Positions 22,119 to 32,061 are shown, numbered from the stretch's first letter. The stretch: 64,000 nt of DNA from Actinomyces sp. (GCF_029851875.1 NZ_JARKVC010000006.1:1-64000); one strand, 5' to 3'. The notes: generated by a model from the letters alone, not told the origin. Numbers and translations: made by a program.

Positions 22119-22801
22119 GCGCTCTCCTGGTGGTCATGGGGGCGGCGGACGCCCGCTGGCGTGAGGAGCCGCCCGAGAAGGACGAAGAGAGTCTCACTGG
22201 CCAGAGCCACGGCGGTCACCAGCAGCGCTGAGGCCAGCATCATGGGGTAGTCCTGGGTCTTGAGACCAAGGAACATCAGGCGGCCCAGGCCGCCAGCACC
22301 GGTGTACGCGGCAAGCGTGGCGGTGGCGACCACCTGGAGGCTGGCAGAGCGCAGGCCCGCTACCAGCAGCGGGGCGCCCAGAGGAAGCTCCACGCTTGTC
22401 AGGACCTGAAGCTCGCTCATCCCGCTGGCCCGTGCGCCATCGACAGCCTCACGGCTGGCCGATCCCACAGCCGTGTAGGCACCGGTCAGGACGCTAGGCA
22501 GCACCAGGACGACCAGGGCGATCAGGGGCGCAGCGAGACCGATGCCCAGAGTCAGGGCGAGCAGGGTGATCAGCCCCAGGGTCGGCAGAGCACGAGCGGC
22601 TCCGGACAGACCTGTCAGCAGGTCCCGGCCTCGGCCGCTGTGGCCGGCCCACCACCCCACGGGCACGCCAAGCAGGCTGGCGAGTGCCAGCGCGGCCAAC
22701 GTGTAGCCCACGTGCTGGCGCAGCAGCGTCGCGATGCTCAGGGGGCCGGACCAGTGGGCCGGGTCGGTGAGATAGGCCAGTGCCTGGAGAAGGTGGCTCA
22801 T
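22115..22801 (-). CDS. Osmoprotectant ABC transporter permease
   Basis: A 228-residue inner-membrane permease with five or six transmembrane segments and the coupling loop SREAVDGARASGMSELQVLTSVELPLGAPLLVAGLR near the cytoplasm, typical of OpuC/ProW permeases. ATG 22801 is chosen because it overlaps the preceding permease stop (ATGA, 22798-22801) and follows a G-rich ribosome site. It works with the second permease, the ATPase and the binding lipoprotein on either side. Confidence 0.92.
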   Translation of the reverse strand: MSHLLQALAYLTDPAHWSGPLSIATLLRQHVGYTLAALALASLLGVPVGWWAGHSGRGRDLLTGLSGAARALPTLGLITLLALTLGIGLAAPLIALVVLVLPSVLTGAYTAVGSASREAVDGARASGMSELQVLTSVELPLGAPLLVAGLRSASLQVVATATLAAYTGAGGLGRLMFLGLKTQDYPMMLASALLVTAVALASETLFVLLGRLLTPAGVRRPHDHQESA

Positions 22802-23490
22802 GCGCTCCCCACCCCGTTCCTCGTTCCCGGTACCAGGCGCCGACGCGCGCGCTGGCACGGGCGCCTGGTCCAGGGCATGATCAGCCGGCCCACGAGGACC
22901 AGCAGAGCATCCAGGACGAGGGCGAGCATCGCCGTCGTGACGATGCCAGCGAGGATCTCAGCGCCCAGCCCTCGCTGGAAGCCGTCAGTGAAGAGCAGCC
23001 CGAGGCTGCGCACGCCCAGGACCGCGCCGACCGTGGTCAGGGAGACCGTCGAGACGCACACGACCCGCACACCTGCCAGGATCGTGGGGCCGGCCAGCGC
23101 CAGCTCGACCGTGAGCAGCCTGGACAGCGGAGCGGTGCCCATGGCCGTGGCCGCGTCCAGGACCGGAGGATCCACGCTCTCCAGGGCCTCGACGCTCACG
23201 GGCACCAGCAGGGCGAGCCCGTAGAGGGTCAGGGCGACGACGACGTTGGCCGCGTCCCGGATGCCGGTACCCAGCACCGCGGGCAGGACGACGAAGAGTG
23301 CGAGCGAGGGTAGGGCGTACAGCAACGATGCCCCCGTCACGAGCGCGGCACGCAGCCACCGCACCTTCTGGGCGAGCCGGGCGACCGGCAGCGCCAGGAG
23401 CAGGCTCAGGGTGACAGCCGGCACCACCTGGAGCAGGTGCGCCACCAGATAGCCCGCGATGAGAGGCAGGTGGCTCAGGACCCAGCTCAT
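22798..23490 (-). CDS. Osmoprotectant ABC transporter permease
   Basis: A 230-residue permease with N-terminal MSWVLSHLPLIAGYLVAHLLQVVPAVTLSLL and the coupling loop DPPVLDAATAMGTAPLSRLLTVELALAGPTILAGVR. It is the second transmembrane half of the same importer, overlapping the ATPase gene and the next permease by 4 nt each. The Arg-rich C-terminus extends beyond the last helix. Confidence 0.92.
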   Translation of the reverse strand: MSWVLSHLPLIAGYLVAHLLQVVPAVTLSLLLALPVARLAQKVRWLRAALVTGASLLYALPSLALFVVLPAVLGTGIRDAANVVVALTLYGLALLVPVSVEALESVDPPVLDAATAMGTAPLSRLLTVELALAGPTILAGVRVVCVSTVSLTTVGAVLGVRSLGLLFTDGFQRGLGAEILAGIVTTAMLALVLDALLVLVGRLIMPWTRRPCQRARRRLVPGTRNGVGSA

Positions 23491-24374
23491 GCGCGAGGCC
23501 CCGGGTCGCTCGTGGCAAGGCGGCCGGAGCCGGGTCGTGAGGCCGCTGACGTCTTGTCCGTGGCCAGCAGCCCGACCGCACGTCCTGCCGCGTCCACGGC
23601 CACCGTGCCGCAGACGCGCTCCTCCAGGTGCAGGTGCCGGTCAGCCTCGTCCAGTCCGAGGAAGCGGACCACGAAGTCGTCAGCAGGGTCGGCCAGCAGC
23701 TCTGCCCCGCTGCCACGCTGAGCGATCTGGGCCCCCTCGCGCAGGAGAATGATCTCGTCCCCCAGGGCCAGGGCCTCGTTGACGTCGTGGGTGACGAAGA
23801 GGACGGTCTTGGCGAGGCTGGCCTGGAGCGCGCGCATCTCACGCTGCAGGTCGCGGCGCACCAGCGGGTCGACCGCCCCGAAGGGCTCGTCCATGAGGAG
23901 AAGCCCCGGGTCGGCGGCCAGCGCCCGGGCGACGCCGACGCGCTGAGCCTGGCCGCCAGAGAGCTCATGGGGGTAGCGCCGGGCGAGCTGAGGTGACAGA
24001 CCGAGCACGTCCATGAGCTCTTCGGCACGCTGGCGCGCCTGCGCCGTACCGACCCCGTTGAGACGGGGCACGAGGGCGATGTTGTCGATGACCCGGCGGT
24101 GGGGCAGCAGACCGGCGCTCTGCATGACGTAGCCGATCGAACGACGCAGGGCGACCGGGTCGCGGTCAGCGACGTCAACGCCGTCGACCAGCACGCGTCC
24201 GCTGGTGGGCTGAACCATCCGGTTGACCATCCGCAGGAGCGTGGTCTTACCACAGCCTGAGGTCCCAAGCAGGACCGTCGTCATCCCCGGGGCCAGGGTC
24301 GCGCTGAAGGAGCTGACGGCGGCGTGCTCAGTACCCGAGCCTGGGTAGCGCTTGGTGACCGAGTCGAAGGTCAG
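23487..24374 (-). CDS. Osmoprotectant ABC transporter ATPase (ProV/OpuCA type), 5' end missing or CTG start
   Basis: Powers betaine/choline import. Walker A TSGCGKTT, signature ELSGGQAQRVGVARAL and Walker B LLLMDEP are intact. A short C-terminal extension replaces most of a CBS region. The only ATG (24284) falls just before Walker A. The reading frame continues upstream as LTFDSVTKRYPGSGTEHAAVSSF, the conserved ABC N-terminus, to a TGA at 24411-24413 without any ATG, GTG or TTG. CTG at 24374 would give a natural N-terminus; otherwise the start codon has been lost. The divergent PadR gene is also cut at this point. Confidence 0.8.
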   Translation of the reverse strand: MTFDSVTKRYPGSGTEHAAVSSFSATLAPGMTTVLLGTSGCGKTTLLRMVNRMVQPTSGRVLVDGVDVADRDPVALRRSIGYVMQSAGLLPHRRVIDNIALVPRLNGVGTAQARQRAEELMDVLGLSPQLARRYPHELSGGQAQRVGVARALAADPGLLLMDEPFGAVDPLVRRDLQREMRALQASLAKTVLFVTHDVNEALALGDEIILLREGAQIAQRGSGAELLADPADDFVVRFLGLDEADRHLHLEERVCGTVAVDAAGRAVGLLATDKTSAASRPGSGRLATSDPGPRA

Positions 24375-24405
24375 CGACGGCGCCTGGGCTCGCGCGGCAG
24401 GCTGA

Positions 24406-24915
24406 CCATTTCACGGCCACGAGCTACGCCGCAGGCTCCTGGAGCTGTCCGGCCCCGGCGCGCGCGTGTCAGACGGCACGCTCTACCCCGCCCTGGCACG
24501 GCTGGAGCGCGCTGGTCTGGTCACGCGCGACACCCGCGCTGGAGCCCGCGGCCGCTCCAAGCAGGTGGTGCACCTGACCGAGGCTGGCCGCGAGCGCTTG
24601 CACGCGCTGCTGCGCGAGGCCTCCGGACCCGACATCGAGTCCACGCCTCGTTTCATGATGATCTTGGCCTTTCTCTCCCACCTGCCCGACGCCGAGCAGC
24701 GCGAGGCCGTCCTGCGCCGTCGCCTTGCCGCCCTGGAGACCGCGCCCGCCTTCTTCGTCGACAACGGCACCCCACGCCGCCTGTCCCAGGAGAGCGACCC
24801 GTACCGCCGCGGCATGCTGGTCACCGCCAGCGCCGCGCGCCGGGCGGAGATGGCCTGGCTGCACGAGCAGCTTGACGGCCACGAGGTCGCTGCCGCACCG
24901 ATGACCAGGGCCTGA
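24406..24915 (+). CDS. PadR family transcriptional regulator, 5'-truncated
   Basis: The frame opens right after a TGA (24403-24405) with FHGHELRRRLL, then GTLYPALARLERAGLV and SKQVVHLTEAGRERLHALL: the PadR winged helix without its first ~15-20 residues, followed by a C-terminal helical domain to residue ~170. The first usable start is GTG at 24466, inside the DNA-binding domain. PadR proteins usually repress a neighbouring transporter or oxidoreductase gene. Here both this gene and the head-to-head ATPase gene lack 5' ends, so a deletion at ~24400 is inferred and function is doubtful. Confidence 0.68.
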   Translation, partial: PFHGHELRRRLLELSGPGARVSDGTLYPALARLERAGLVTRDTRAGARGRSKQVVHLTEAGRERLHALLREASGPDIESTPRFMMILAFLSHLPDAEQREAVLRRRLAALETAPAFFVDNGTPRRLSQESDPYRRGMLVTASAARRAEMAWLHEQLDGHEVAAAPMTRA

Positions 24916-24943
24916 GCCCACGCCCATGCCAGAGGAGACCACC

Positions 24944-25942
24944 GTGCCACACGCACCCGCCACCATGAGCGCTGTCGTCCTGAGCGCTCCCGGGATCGAG
25001 AACCTGCGCCTGACCACCCTGCCGGTCCCCAGCACCCGTCCGGGCTGGGTGCGGATCAAGGTCATGGCCTTCGGAATGAACCGCAGCGAGTACCACTCGG
25101 TGACGGGCCAGGCTGAGGGGATGACCTACCCGCGCGTACTCGGCATCGAGGCGGTCGGTGTCGTCGACGCCGACCCCGACGGACTGCTCACGACGGGCAC
25201 GCAGGTCGCCACGATGATGGGAGGAATGGGCCGGGCCTTCGACGGCGGCTACGCCCAGTACGTCACCGTCCCGCGCCACCAGGTACTTCCCTTTCGCTCC
25301 CACCTGCCCTGGGAAGTGATCGGCTCGCTACCCGAGACCCTGCAGACGGCCTATGGCTCGCTGACCACCGGGCTGGGACTGACCGGACCCAGGGCGCAGG
25401 GCACGGTGCTCGTGCGTGGAGGGACCTCCGCGCTGGGGCTGGCCACTGCGGCGCTCGCGCGCAGCTGGGGGCTGCGGGTGCTGGCGACCTCCAGGCGGAG
25501 CGAGGGCGTCGATCTCCTCCGTTCCCGCGGCACCGAGGCCCTGCTGGACGACGGGGAGGTCGCGTCGCAGGTGCAGGCACTGGCACCCGGTGGGGTCGAC
25601 GGCGTCGTGGAGCTGGTAGGGGTGCCCACCTTGCGCGACTCCTTGCGCGCAACCGCCACCGGCGGCACCGTCTGCTTCACCGGCATGCTCTCAGACTCCT
25701 GGACGGTCCCGACCTTCTACCCGATGGACTGGATCCCCAACGGGGTCCGGCTCACCGCCTACTCAGGTCAGGCCGCCGACCTTCCCGCCACCGAGCTGCA
25801 ACGGGTGCTCACCCAGGTCGAGGACGGGAAGCTGGACCTGGTACCGGTACACACCTACCGCCTCAGCCAGGTCGTGCAGGCGCAGCAGGACATGGCAGCG
25901 GGCACTCGCACCGGCAAGCTCGTCGGGCTGCCCTGGCACTAG
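24944..25942 (+). CDS. Zinc-independent MDR-family alcohol dehydrogenase / quinone oxidoreductase
   Basis: A medium-chain dehydrogenase/reductase of about 332 residues. Seen: GroES-like half with VKVMAFGMNRSEYHS and GIEAVGVVDADP, nucleotide-binding VLVRGGTSALGLATAALARSWG (a variant of AxxGxxG) and a C-terminal GKLVGLPWH. Zinc-ligand cysteines are absent. It likely reduces quinones or enones with NADPH. GTG 24944 is preferred over ATG 24926 because AGAGGAG precedes it by 6 nt. It lies 28 nt after the PadR-like gene and could be its former target. Confidence 0.87.
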   Translation: MPHAPATMSAVVLSAPGIENLRLTTLPVPSTRPGWVRIKVMAFGMNRSEYHSVTGQAEGMTYPRVLGIEAVGVVDADPDGLLTTGTQVATMMGGMGRAFDGGYAQYVTVPRHQVLPFRSHLPWEVIGSLPETLQTAYGSLTTGLGLTGPRAQGTVLVRGGTSALGLATAALARSWGLRVLATSRRSEGVDLLRSRGTEALLDDGEVASQVQALAPGGVDGVVELVGVPTLRDSLRATATGGTVCFTGMLSDSWTVPTFYPMDWIPNGVRLTAYSGQAADLPATELQRVLTQVEDGKLDLVPVHTYRLSQVVQAQQDMAAGTRTGKLVGLPWH

Positions 25943-26071
25943 CGGGGCGCGCTCCTGCCTGCTGGCTCATACCGGTGCACCGAGTGACAGCGGCGAGGGA
26001 GGAGACCTGCGCGACATCCTGGGCGCGGGTGAGAGCTTGGCGACCTTCGTAGTGGCGCAGATCCTCCTGCC

Positions 26072-26096
26072 TGGCCGCCCTAGAGCAGGGCGGCCA
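26072..26096 (-). terminator. Hairpin overlapping the DUF1304 stop codon
   Basis: Perfect 10-bp arms TGGCCGCCCT (26072-26081) and AGGGCGGCCA (26087-26096) with a 5-nt loop. The DUF1304 stop codon (26082-26080) lies within the structure. It may also stop the convergent oxidoreductase gene ending at 25942. Confidence 0.6.
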
Positions 26097-26502
26097 GCCC
26101 CAGGGCCACCAGTGCCAGGAGAGGCAGGGCGCCCTGCTTGGCGGCAGCGCCGCGGTGCGCCGGGGACTTGGCTGCCAGGACGAGGGCGGCAGCCAGCATC
26201 GAGGCGGTGGCGAAGGCGGCCAGCGCCACACCCGCGACAGCCGCGTAGCCGCTGCCCGCCCACACGAGGATGGCACCGAGCAGACCCTCCAGGGCGAGGA
26301 AGAGGTTGTAGAAGCCCTGGTTATAGGCGTAGAAGGCGTGTGACCGGGCCTCCTCAGGAGTGCCGCCGAAGGTCTTGCGCGCCAGCGGCCCCTCCCAGGC
26401 GATGGACTCCATGTAGAAGATGAGCACGTGCAGCGCGCTGGCGAGCACGGTCAGCACGAGACCGGCGTGAGCCAGCACGGGCGTCAGGGCAAGCTCAGTC
26501 AT
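26080..26502 (-). CDS. DUF1304 integral membrane protein
   Basis: A 140-residue protein with four hydrophobic helices and the family segments HVLIFYMESIAWEGPLARKTFG and AFYAYNQGFYNLFLALEG. DUF1304 proteins are uncharacterised small membrane proteins. TAGGAT (26515-26510) lies 7 nt upstream of the ATG, pointing to leaderless translation. The frame is open a further 470 bp upstream, through the repeat array, but that extension is not part of the family. Confidence 0.9.
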   Translation of the reverse strand: MTELALTPVLAHAGLVLTVLASALHVLIFYMESIAWEGPLARKTFGGTPEEARSHAFYAYNQGFYNLFLALEGLLGAILVWAGSGYAAVAGVALAAFATASMLAAALVLAAKSPAHRGAAAKQGALPLLALVALGLAALL

Positions 26503-26604
26503 GGCGCCGATCCTAGTGCGCGCTGAGGCCACCTGAAGATCCTTGACAACAAGGCGTCTCCCTGTGACGTTGCAAACGTGTGTGGAGCTGGGTACGGGCC
26601 TGGC

Positions 26605-26975
26605 GGCGTGCTTCCGCCTGGTCGCGGCGTACATATCCCTGGTTGCGGCGTACTTCCACGCACCGGGGCGTACATCCAGGCATTGACGGCGTGCAGCCGC
26701 CTGCTCGCGGCGTGCATCTACCAACAAGCGGCGTACTTCCACACACCGGGGGCGTGCTTCCACTGGCCGGAGGCGTGCCTGCGTGGTGAGGGCGTACCTG
26801 GCAACGTCTGCAGGCACGCCCTCCCAACACACACACGCCCCCACAACACAAACACACGCCCCCACCCCAGACAAGCACGCCGCCACCGGGAAGCATCTCG
26901 CCCAGACCAGGGACCACCGCCGGCAAGCACGCCCCAACCACCAAAACACGCCACCACGGCAGGCAAGCACGCCGC
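26605..26975. repeat. Inverted array of ~21-bp GGCGTRC repeats
   Basis: Ten plus-strand units begin with GGCGT(G/A)C at 26605, 26626, 26647, 26667, 26688, 26709, 26730, 26751, 26772 and 26791: spacing is 21 bp except for one of 20 and one of 19. After a centre near 26806 the same heptamer continues on the minus strand, with GCACGCC-type units ending at 26820, 26839, 26860, 26881, 26933, 26952 and 26973. The rest of each unit is degenerate. The whole forms a ~370-bp imperfect palindrome upstream of the DUF1304 gene. No gene is supported here. Confidence 0.85.
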
Positions 26976-27084
26976 CACCGCCTGCCCGGGTTCTTATCCG
27001 TCACAGCGCGCTGCAAGGCCGACGTCGAGATCCTGAGAACCTGCACGCCCCGGAGGAGGCCCCGTAACCGCAACCGAGCGCATG

Positions 27085-27400
27085 ACCTCAGCGCTGTCTC
27101 AAGCTGTCCGCCAGAGAGCACCTTCCCCGGGCGTCCTGCTCCCCCAGGACGACCTCACCTCCGTCTCGAGGTCCCACGCAGCACGCTGCGTGAGGCGCTG
27201 GCCGTCCCGGCCTGCGAGGATGTGTGGAGCCGCGTGTGGGACAGCACGCCGCCGTCCGCTGTCGTCCACAGTCTGACGCCAGCCGAGGTCGCCGAGCTCG
27301 ACAACCTGCGTGTCGCGATCGAGCCGGCTCCGGCGACGCCCAACGTCGACCTGGCTTCCCCACGCGCTCTGGCCTCGGTGGAGGAGTCAGACCGCATACG
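27085..27400 (+). pseudogene. Possible degraded coding fragment, unidentified
   Basis: Between the repeat array and the fumC terminator one plus-strand frame reads LEVPRSTLREALAVPACEDVWSRVW...SLTPAEVAELDNLRVAIEP...ASVEESDRIRR, with coding-like composition but no start codon in the right place and no stop before the hairpin. An overlapping frame upstream (from 27082) reads VLLPQDDLTSV, so a frameshifted remnant is possible. No family is recognised. Confidence 0.25.
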
Positions 27401-27439
27401 CAGGTGGCGGGCACCCTGCTGTAGGGTGCCCGCCACCTG
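27401..27439 (-). terminator. Hairpin terminator of fumC
   Basis: A perfect 17-bp stem (27401-27417 with 27423-27439) with a GCTGT loop, 123 bp beyond the fumC stop codon and between fumC and the degraded fragment. Confidence 0.7.
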
Positions 27440-27561
27440 CTCACGGTCCGACGGCGTTGCTGAGGCCCGCTGGATCAGGGCCTGTCACAGCCTGGTCATC
27501 TCCCGACGGCCGTCGGCGTCATCGAGGTACTCGCCCGCCACGGCCTGCGAGGGCAACCGCC

Positions 27562-28983
<1,422 letters not shown>

Positions 28984-29167
28984 GGGACCAGGCTAGCCGG
29001 ACGCACGCCGCCCGGCACGGGGACGGGCGTCCTAGTCCTGCTCGCTCATCACGCCAGGCCGGGCCAAGACGCCGGTGGCGGGAGGGGACCAGCGTCCTGC
29101 CCACCGCCCCAGGAGACTGGCCGCGGCCCCGGGCAGGCCCGCCCTCCCGCTCAGCTCCGCCTTCCGC

Positions 29168-30028
29168 TCAGCTCCGCGCGAGCTCGGCCACGACCGCGTC
29201 CACGCCGTCAGCCAGTGTGCGGTGCGCGCCGCAGACCAGGCGGACCACCTCCTGGGGGTCGGTGGCCTCAGCAGCGAAGGACAGGTCGGACACGACGCTC
29301 ATCCCGGCCACGCGCACGCCCAGCTGGTGCAGGGCGACGGCCTCCAGGACGGTGGACATGCCGACGACGTCCGCTCCCCCACCAGCCAGCCACCGGGTCT
29401 CAGCCATGGTCTGGTACTCCGGGCCCCGCAGGGCCGCGTAGGTGCCCTCACGCTCGGTCCGCTCACGCAGGACCTGGGCCAGGCCCCGGTCCCAGACCTC
29501 GCGCACGTCAGTAAAGACCGTGCCGTCAAAGGGCGAGGAGCCCGTGAGGTTGAGGTGGTCGGTGATGGTCATGACCTCGCCGAGCCGCCAGCCGCGCAAG
29601 CAGCCGTTGGCGTTGACAAGCACCGCGGCGCGCACACCCGTAGCAGCCGCGGCGCGAGCCAGAGCCACGACCGGTACGGGACCGTGCCCCTCGTACAGGT
29701 GCGTGCGACCGTAGGCGACCAGGACGCGCAGACCGCACTCGCCGTCGTCTCCTGGCAGCACGCGCCGGTAGGAGGCGAGCAGGTCCCGGTGCCCGGGAGC
29801 CACCGGAGCCAGGACGCCGGGCAGGTCGGACAGCGCAAGCCTCGCCTCGGGCTCGCCCCACCCCTCCAGCGCGCCGTCCGCGCCCGAGCCGAGCACGACG
29901 AGCAGGTCATGACGGTCAGCACCGGTGCGCCTCATGATCTGGTGCGCGGCCTCCAGGGCCGGGCCAGGGCCGGCAATGCCGCCTGAGACAGTGAGCGCCT
30001 CCAGCAGGGTCGGATCCGTCGTCGTCAT
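29168..30028 (-). CDS. Purine nucleoside phosphorylase
   Basis: Trimeric class PNP that splits inosine/guanosine (or related nucleosides) with phosphate. 286 residues with phosphate-loop VLGSGADGALEGW, YGRTHLYEGH, YAALRGPEYQTMAETRWL and DVVGMSTVLEAVALHQLG. The usual 'TN' that contacts the base after that motif reads 'SD' (SVVSDLSF), which may change base preference. It lies 2 nt after the cytosine/purine permease gene, forming an uptake-and-salvage operon. Confidence 0.92.
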   Translation of the reverse strand: MTTTDPTLLEALTVSGGIAGPGPALEAAHQIMRRTGADRHDLLVVLGSGADGALEGWGEPEARLALSDLPGVLAPVAPGHRDLLASYRRVLPGDDGECGLRVLVAYGRTHLYEGHGPVPVVALARAAAATGVRAAVLVNANGCLRGWRLGEVMTITDHLNLTGSSPFDGTVFTDVREVWDRGLAQVLRERTEREGTYAALRGPEYQTMAETRWLAGGGADVVGMSTVLEAVALHQLGVRVAGMSVVSDLSFAAEATDPQEVVRLVCGAHRTLADGVDAVVAELARS

Positions 30029-30030
30029 GC

Positions 30031-31488
30031 TCAGCGCCCCTCCTGACGGCGCACTCGGGAGGCTCCCGCCAGCAGGTGACCAATGAGACCGATGAGCAGC
30101 GCCGCGAGCACGCCGAGGTTGGCGTAGGCCCAGGCTCCCTCACGCCCACCCAGGGGCGCGAGCAGGTAGCCCTGCCAGGCCAGCCACGAGGCGGAGGAGT
30201 TGACCACCAGTCCCCAGCCGACGGCTGACCCGATGACCACCAGTGCCACGGCCTCCCAGTTCACCGACCCGTAAATCCCGTTCGGGGTGGCCAGGGCGGC
30301 CTCGTCGTAGTCACGCTTGCGCAGCAGGACCTCGGCGATCATGACGCCGGCCCAGGCGGCGATGACCACGCCGAGCGTGGTGAGGAAGCCCTGGAAGGGG
30401 CCGAGGAAGTCGTCTGCCCCGGCGAGGACGGCGATTGTGCCGACCGTCATGATCGTGGCGTCGAGGGCGGTGGCCACGTGCCGCTTGACCGGCAGGCCGG
30501 TGGCCAGCAGGGACAGGCCTGAGGAGTACAGGTCCATGATGATGCCGCCGGCCAGGCCCAGGATCGCCACGAGCGCGAAGGGCACGAGGAACCAGGTGGG
30601 CAGGATCGTGGTGAGCGCCCCGATGGGGTCGGAGTCGATGGCGGTGCCGAGCTCAGGGTCACTGCCCACCAGCATGATGCCGGCCACCACCAGGACGACC
30701 ACGGGCAGGGAAGAGCCGAAGGTGGTCCAGCCGATGACGCCGGCCGTGGAGGCCTTGCGCGGCAGGTAGCGCGAGTAGTCCGCGGCCGCGTTGACCCAGC
30801 CGAGCCCGAAGCCGGTGACCACCATGACCAGGGCGCCGACGACCGCTGCGGCGCTGCCTGCGGGAAGCGCGGCAAGCGCGGAGAAGCTGATCTGCGGGGC
30901 CACGAGCACCAGGTAGATGACGGTGAGCACGCCGGTGGCCCAGGTGATCCAGGTCTGGACCTTCATGATGGTGTCGAAGCCGAGGATCCCGGCCGAGGCC
31001 GCCAGCCCCACGGTGATGAGGAAGCCGACCACCTGGGCGCCGACCTGGTTGTGCCAGCCCAGGGCCTGCAGGACGGTGGCCGAGGCCAGGGTGGCGGTCA
31101 CGCACAGGACCGTCTCCCAGCCCACGGTGAGCACCCAGGAGATGGCGGCGCTCAGCCGGTTGCCGTTGTAGCCGAAGGCCGCGCGTGACAGGGCGAGCGT
31201 GGGGGCCGAGCCCCGCTTGCCCAGGACAGCGACGACGCCGCACAGAGCGAAGGAGACCACCACGCCGACGACGCTGGCCACCACGGCCTGCCAGAAGGAC
31301 AGGCCGAAGCCGAGCACCCACGAGCCCCAGGACAGGCCGAGGACGGAGATATTGGCTGCGAACCAGGGCATGAAGAGGTCGCGGGAGCGCCCCTTGCGCT
31401 CGGACTCGGCGATGACGTCGAGCCCGGCGCTCTCGATGAGGCCGGTGCCGCTGTCGGGCGCGGTGGAGGGGGAGGCGGTGGAGGACAT
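30031..31488 (-). CDS. NCS1-family cytosine/purine permease
   Basis: A 485-residue transporter with about twelve transmembrane segments in the nucleobase:cation symporter-1 family: ESERKGRSRDLFMPWFAANISVLGLSWGSW, SRAAFGYNGNRL and NAAADYSRYLPR are characteristic. It likely imports cytosine or purines. AAGGGG lies just before the ATG. It is first in an operon with PNP. A 16-bp palindrome lies ~71 bp upstream of its start. Confidence 0.92.
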   Translation of the reverse strand: MSSTASPSTAPDSGTGLIESAGLDVIAESERKGRSRDLFMPWFAANISVLGLSWGSWVLGFGLSFWQAVVASVVGVVVSFALCGVVAVLGKRGSAPTLALSRAAFGYNGNRLSAAISWVLTVGWETVLCVTATLASATVLQALGWHNQVGAQVVGFLITVGLAASAGILGFDTIMKVQTWITWATGVLTVIYLVLVAPQISFSALAALPAGSAAAVVGALVMVVTGFGLGWVNAAADYSRYLPRKASTAGVIGWTTFGSSLPVVVLVVAGIMLVGSDPELGTAIDSDPIGALTTILPTWFLVPFALVAILGLAGGIIMDLYSSGLSLLATGLPVKRHVATALDATIMTVGTIAVLAGADDFLGPFQGFLTTLGVVIAAWAGVMIAEVLLRKRDYDEAALATPNGIYGSVNWEAVALVVIGSAVGWGLVVNSSASWLAWQGYLLAPLGGREGAWAYANLGVLAALLIGLIGHLLAGASRVRRQEGR

Positions 31489-31535
31489 GAGGTCCCCTTC
31501 TGTGAGGGATGGCAGTGGCGCCGTGGGACCGTGCC

Positions 31536-31574
31536 AGCCTATGCCTCGCGAGCCCGCCAGGTGTCATGACACCT
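31536..31574 (-). promoter_or_regulatory. Promoter and palindromic operator of the permease-PNP operon
   Basis: A perfect 16-bp palindrome AGGTGTCATGACACCT (31559-31574) overlaps the expected -35 region of a promoter whose -10 could be TAGGCT (31541-31536). Two further CTGACAC half-sites lie just beyond (31573-31600). A dimeric repressor sensing nucleobases is a reasonable inference; no regulator gene is adjacent. Confidence 0.5.
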
Positions 31575-31662
31575 GACACGTGGCCATGGCCCCTGACACA
31601 TCGTCCTGCGTCAGCGCCGCTCGTCTGCGGGCGAGCCCGCTGCCTCCGGGGAGCCGGCCCGC

Positions 31663-32061
31663 CTAGGTCGCCGGCGGCGCGGACAGGTCGTCGTCGACCC
31701 GGTCCTCAGGATGGAGGTAGCCTGCCTTCTCCAGGTCCGCCGCCAGGTCGTCCACGACGGCGTCGCTCGCCTCCCACAGGCCGGTGCGGTAGGCGGTGCG
31801 AGAGACCATGTGCGCCGAGACCGGGCTCGTGGCGATCTGGAAGGCCGCCACCAGCACGCACACGCCAGCGACCTCCCAGCTGCGCTGGGACACGACGATC
31901 CCGGTCAGGATGAGGAGCAGGCCGAAGACCTGGGGCTTGGTCGCTGCGTGCAGACGCGTGATGACGTCCGGGAAGCGCAGCACCCCCACGGCCGCGGTGA
32001 GGCAGAAGAAGGCGCCTGCCAGGAGCAGCAGGGCAGCAACGAGGTCAGCGAGCGTGCTCAT
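31663..32061 (-). CDS. mrpG: Na+/H+ antiporter subunit G
   Basis: A 132-residue MrpG/MnhG subunit with three transmembrane helices and the family core FFCLTAAVGVLRFPDVITRLHAATKPQVFGLLLILTG. It is the last gene of the Mrp operon; its ATG overlaps the mrpF stop by 4 nt. Confidence 0.94.
   Translation of the reverse strand: MSTLADLVAALLLLAGAFFCLTAAVGVLRFPDVITRLHAATKPQVFGLLLILTGIVVSQRSWEVAGVCVLVAAFQIATSPVSAHMVSRTAYRTGLWEASDAVVDDLAADLEKAGYLHPEDRVDDDLSAPPAT

Noticed and set aside
26080-26970. A 296-codon reading frame covering the repeat array and DUF1304
   Set aside because: The upstream part only reflects 21-bp periodicity in GC-rich DNA; the DUF1304 family start and a leaderless promoter lie at 26502-26515.
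26605-26975. CRISPR array
   Set aside because: Only a 7-bp core is conserved, units are ~21 bp, the array inverts at its centre, and no cas genes are near.
29146-29175. Tandem CCGCTCAGCTCCGC repeat at the PNP stop codon
   Set aside because: A simple two-copy duplication duplicating the stop codon region; no sign of function.
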